Notes under the pieces: generated by a model
What the model was told of the DNA's origin: nothing
Seen by the model: the letters and a program-made list of their open reading frames with translations, nothing else
Database searches by the model: none
Shown: piece after piece, positions 13,986 through 16,162 of the stretch
Numbering within the stretch: the first letter of the stretch is position 1
How the letters are laid out: each line of letters starts with the position of its first letter
Translations under genes and position numbers: made by a program
NCBI GenBank assembly: GCA_024280975.1
Contig: JAMXLQ010000265.1
Coordinates: forward strand, 1 to 16,162
DNA length: 16,162 nucleotides
Reading direction: 5' to 3'
Source: Methanosarcina sp.
GTDB lineage: Archaea > Halobacteriota > Methanosarcinia > Methanosarcinales > Methanosarcinaceae

Positions 13986-14594
13986 TCAAGCCCTCTCTGA
14001 GAAGGCGAGGTTTCCACTAATTTTCTTTATTTTCACTTTGACCACGTCGCCTTTTGCGGCTCCGGGCACGAAAACCGTGTACTTATCTATCTTTGCTATC
14101 CCGTCACCTTTGGACCCGACTGCATCGATCCGGAGTTCGTAAGTTCCACCTTCTTCGATGGCTTCCCTGACAACCACATTGCTTACCTTTCTCTTTTTGA
14201 CAGGTCTGTGAGCTCCGCAAGCCGAACATTTCAGGACAAGTACCCTCTCCACCCTGACAAGCTGGGTGTCCGGGCGTCCGCATTCCGAACACATAACGTA
14301 TTCGTCAACATAAGCCTGAATGTTATCAGAAATCTGAGCTCTCGTAAACCTTCCCTGGAAGACTGCACGTGTGCCTTCTATTTTCCCTGCAGTCCCCAGC
14401 TCCCTTGTGAGATATTTCATCAGGTGGTCAGGATCCCGGTTAAGGATATCTGCAATGTTTCCGAAGTTCTCCAGAATTGTAGTTTTGCCTTCGGAAAAGA
14501 TTCTGGGCTCAGGGATTACGAATCGAGCATCCGTAGTCTCGGTGTCAGGCATTTTTGCCATTGCACGGTTCAAAAGCTCTTCGTAATCGTACAT
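13986..14594 (-). CDS. Translation initiation factor aIF2 beta subunit with C-terminal TRAM domain
   Basis: This 202-residue protein belongs to the aIF2 complex that brings initiator Met-tRNA to the small ribosomal subunit. Residues 1-100 are the eIF2B/eIF5-type alpha-beta domain (YEELLNRAM, IPEPRIFSEGKTTILENF, DPDHLMKYLTRELGTAG). Residues 102-126 form a C4 zinc ribbon (CSEC and CSAC, Cys102, 105, 123, 126). From about 146 a TRAM domain follows (GGTYELRIDAVGSKGDGIAKID and the FVPGA...GDVVKVKI segment), an RNA-binding OB-like fold. Plain aIF2-beta ends near residue 140. The TRAM fusion is known from methanogens and haloarchaea. The ATG at 14594 has AAGGAG 8 bases upstream. It starts 35 bases after the rpl10e stop on the same strand, so the two probably form one translation operon. 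Confidence 0.96.
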   Translation of the reverse strand: MYDYEELLNRAMAKMPDTETTDARFVIPEPRIFSEGKTTILENFGNIADILNRDPDHLMKYLTRELGTAGKIEGTRAVFQGRFTRAQISDNIQAYVDEYVMCSECGRPDTQLVRVERVLVLKCSACGAHRPVKKRKVSNVVVREAIEEGGTYELRIDAVGSKGDGIAKIDKYTVFVPGAAKGDVVKVKIKKISGNLAFSERA

Positions 14595-14629
14595 AATATT
14601 ACTCCTTTTGATGTTAGCAATTTAACTGA

Positions 14630-15151
14630 TTATTGTACCAGTTCTGCCCCTTGATCGACAACGATCCTGCAAGGGGTGGGCAGCTTCTGTCCTGCATGCC
14701 AGAGAGCTTTCTTTGCAGCCTCGAAATTTTGCTTTTCAACAGCCACTGTGAAGATCTTTTGTAATGGGTATACCCTGGCTGCAGTGCCGACATTCTTCCC
14801 AAAAGCCCTGCGCATTCCGCTGGATACACGGTCAGCACCTGCGCCTGTTGCCTGCTTGTTTTCCCTGAGCACTTCGTGGGGATAGACACGGAGCTTCATG
14901 TAAAAGCCCGTCTTCCCTGTATCTTCAGTCAGGTGCCTGTTTGCTGTAATACGGGCTGCTTCAAGAGCAGTGTGCCTTATTTGACATTTTTCTTCTACAA
15001 GCAGGGAGATTTTAATCGGGAAGGAGGTGTTTGCTTTGTCTCCCATATCATAGTGAATAACCTGGCTGCCTGGAACACCGCCCATATATTTTCTTCTGGT
15101 AAATGAGCGCTGCCTCACGTTTCTGTACATACTTCCTGGCTTTCGTACCAT
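14630..15151 (-). CDS. rpl10e: Large-subunit ribosomal protein L10e (uL16 family)
   Basis: This 173-residue archaeal L10e is the counterpart of bacterial L16, which sits near the peptidyl transferase and A-site of the 50S subunit. The family start MVRKPGSMYRNVRQRSFTRR is clear, then YMGGVPGSQV, then the central GKTGFYMKLRVYPHEVLREN, and the exposed loop ATGAGADRVSSGMRRAFGK typical of L10e/L16 at about 121-139. Length is normal for the family. The ATG at 15151 follows AGGAG at about 10 bases. It heads the pair with aIF2-beta. A TATA box at 15215-15222 gives a leader of about 40 bases, and a second, stronger TATA box lies at 15406-15413. Confidence 0.97.
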   Translation of the reverse strand: MVRKPGSMYRNVRQRSFTRRKYMGGVPGSQVIHYDMGDKANTSFPIKISLLVEEKCQIRHTALEAARITANRHLTEDTGKTGFYMKLRVYPHEVLRENKQATGAGADRVSSGMRRAFGKNVGTAARVYPLQKIFTVAVEKQNFEAAKKALWHAGQKLPTPCRIVVDQGAELVQ

Positions 15152-15214
15152 AAGCTTGATTCTCCTGAAAGATAATGAGTTTAATAGAAATTTTTGTAAC
15201 GGATTTGTTTCCGC

Positions 15215-15222
15215 ATATAAAT
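15215..15222 (-). promoter_or_regulatory. TATA box of rpl10e
   Basis: Minus-strand ATTTATAT lies about 67 bases before the rpl10e ATG. The predicted start is near 15190, and the leader contains the AGGAG ribosome binding site. Confidence 0.5.
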
Positions 15223-15321
15223 GTTTGCATTAAGTTCGCAAAAAACCGTCTAGCAAACGATTCAGTATTGAGATATGTGCATATAGAGATACCTGCCTGT
15301 ATTTACATTTATCTGTAAAAC

Positions 15322-15335
15322 GCCCTTGCTAGGGC
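15322..15335 (-). terminator. Short GC hairpin with U-run, possible bidirectional terminator
   Basis: The 5-bp stem GCCCT/AGGGC with a 4-base loop is followed by GTTTTA on the minus strand and TTTT on the plus strand. It lies 110 bases past the DUF1786 stop and could end that transcript or a short RNA started at the promoter at 15406-15420. The stem is short, so confidence is limited. Confidence 0.4.
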
Positions 15336-15405
15336 TTTTGCAGGCAACTTCTACATTCCGGGTCCTCCAATAGGGATTCCGGAATTGAATTCATAACCCC
15401 TGAAA

Positions 15406-15420
15406 ATTTATATATTCCGG
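15406..15420 (-). promoter_or_regulatory. Strong archaeal promoter (BRE + TATATAAA) in the rpl10e upstream spacer
   Basis: On the minus strand CCGGAA (15420-15415) is followed by TATATAAA, close to the ideal archaeal BRE/TATA. Transcription should start near 15383-15388, just past the DUF1786 stop and 230 bases before rpl10e. The first thing transcribed is a Shine-Dalgarno GGAGG, 7 bases, then ATG-TAG. ATTCCGG occurs three times here (15355, 15376, 15414). Confidence 0.5.
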
Positions 15421-15445
15421 GCTTAAGCGACTTACTCCCTACTAC

Positions 15446-16162
15446 TTAGTGGTTTATAAGGTTTATTGATGGTTCCGGGTACTTCTTCAAAAATCCTGCG
15501 AGTAGCCCAAAACAGCCTGAAAGCATCATGCTCCCAAAAGGTGCGGCAAAATGAAGCTTTTTTGAAATCTCCGGCCTGAGCTCCAAACCCGAAAGCTTTT
15601 CAAGCATTTCTCTTTTTGGACCTGTAACTATTATAGATCTAACCTGCTCAAATCCCAAAGCTTCCTTTATGTACGCACCGTGTCCTCCATCTTCGAAAAC
15701 TTCTTCAAAAGCAAGCTTTCCATCGGCAAGCCTTATGATATAGTCCTGGAGTTTTTCAGGGTTCATAAGGGAAGTGTGGTGCTCAAAAACTGCCGTGATC
15801 CTGTTTTCATTCACAAGCGCTCCCAGAGTATGTCCGTTTCCAATATTAACCACAACGGACGGCTGTACAGCCGCCGGATCAGTAAGCGCTCCAAAAATGG
15901 CTGCTGGCCCGGTATCCATGAAAACTGCTCTGATTTTCGGGTTTCCTGCAGCTTTGAGAAGAGAATCTGCCTGGGCCTTCATTCGGGTAAAAGCTTCAGG
16001 GATTTCCTCGGGCCGGTACACAAAGTTTTCAAGTTCTCCCCCCTTTTCAATGAGTTCTCGAAGGAGTTCAAAGCGGTAGATCCTGTTGCTTTTTTCAGGG
16101 GCATTTCCATGATCCTGTACTGCCACGGCATAGTTTGTCGGCATCTGAACCTCAAAAGCCAA
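15446..16162 (-). CDS. DUF1786 protein (5' end outside window)
   Basis: This is an open frame of 238 codons running off the right edge to a TAA stop at 15446-15448. The TTG at 16162 is simply the first codon seen and need not be the start. It resembles DUF1786, a mainly archaeal family sometimes annotated as putative pyruvate formate-lyase activating enzyme but without radical SAM motifs. Family-like segments are AVFMDTGPAAIFGAL (about residues 79-93 of the visible part), VVVNIGNGHTLGALV (103-117), which resembles the phosphate-binding loops of the actin-like ATPase fold, FEDGGHGAYIKEA, and a C-terminal FAAPFGSMMLSGCFGLLAG. The reaction is unknown. It lies upstream of rpl10e on the same strand but is separated by a 294-base spacer that holds its own promoter and a possible terminator. 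Confidence 0.8.
   Translation of the reverse strand: MAFEVQMPTNYAVAVQDHGNAPEKSNRIYRFELLRELIEKGGELENFVYRPEEIPEAFTRMKAQADSLLKAAGNPKIRAVFMDTGPAAIFGALTDPAAVQPSVVVNIGNGHTLGALVNENRITAVFEHHTSLMNPEKLQDYIIRLADGKLAFEEVFEDGGHGAYIKEALGFEQVRSIIVTGPKREMLEKLSGLELRPEISKKLHFAAPFGSMMLSGCFGLLAGFLKKYPEPSINLINH

Noticed and set aside
14208..14654. 148-residue plus-strand frame
   Set aside because: Antisense to aIF2-beta and the start of its spacer; no motif or ribosome binding site.
15392..15394. Minus-strand ATG opening MNSIPESLLEDPECRSCLQKP-type peptide
   Set aside because: It lies only about 16 bases from the TATA box at 15406-15413, upstream of the expected transcript start, and ends at a TAG after 21 codons.

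Overview
The window looks like chromosomal DNA of a methanogenic archaeon of the genus Methanosarcina or a close relative. The evidence is archaeal information-processing genes (a fused aIF2-beta/TRAM protein, ribosomal protein L10e, archaeal-type PheRS alpha and TrpRS), a YcaO of the kind methanogens use for methyl-coenzyme M reductase thioamidation, AT-rich intergenic DNA with archaeal TATA boxes, and long spacers between genes. The genus is inferred from protein style, not from a database search.

Left part (1-2238): a YcaO gene on the minus strand runs off the left edge. It is divergent from a small DUF2892-type membrane protein, and the shared spacer carries six units of an 11-bp phased direct repeat. 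A small zinc-ribbon protein follows. Fluoride region (2551-3403): a fluoride (crcB-motif) riboswitch precedes a TTG-started CrcB/Fluc fluoride channel and a DUF190 protein, an apparent two-gene fluoride-resistance operon that looks AT-richer than its surroundings. Copper region (3633-6421): an unlisted 51-residue single-pass membrane ORF lies upstream of a CopB-type (CPH motif, P1B-3) copper ATPase with a long His/Met-rich N-terminus containing MKHEG repeats. Convergent to it is a 12-TM MFS exporter, preceded by a two-TM zinc-ribbon protein.

Right part (8678-16162, all minus strand): an unrecognised 107-residue protein whose stop codon lies in a minisatellite; pheS, with a clear hairpin/U-tract terminator; trpS, with an extra insertion and a hairpin next to its ribosome binding site; a radical-SAM-like protein that has lost every iron-sulfur cysteine; the pair rpl10e and aIF2-beta-TRAM; and a DUF1786 protein running off the right edge.

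The most unusual items are the cysteine-less radical SAM homologue at 12469-13680, the 11-bp repeat array at 1329-1390, the small membrane ORF in front of copB, and a strong promoter followed by a Shine-Dalgarno/AUG-UAG unit in the spacer upstream of rpl10e. No tRNA, rRNA, insertion sequence, CRISPR array or replication origin was seen.
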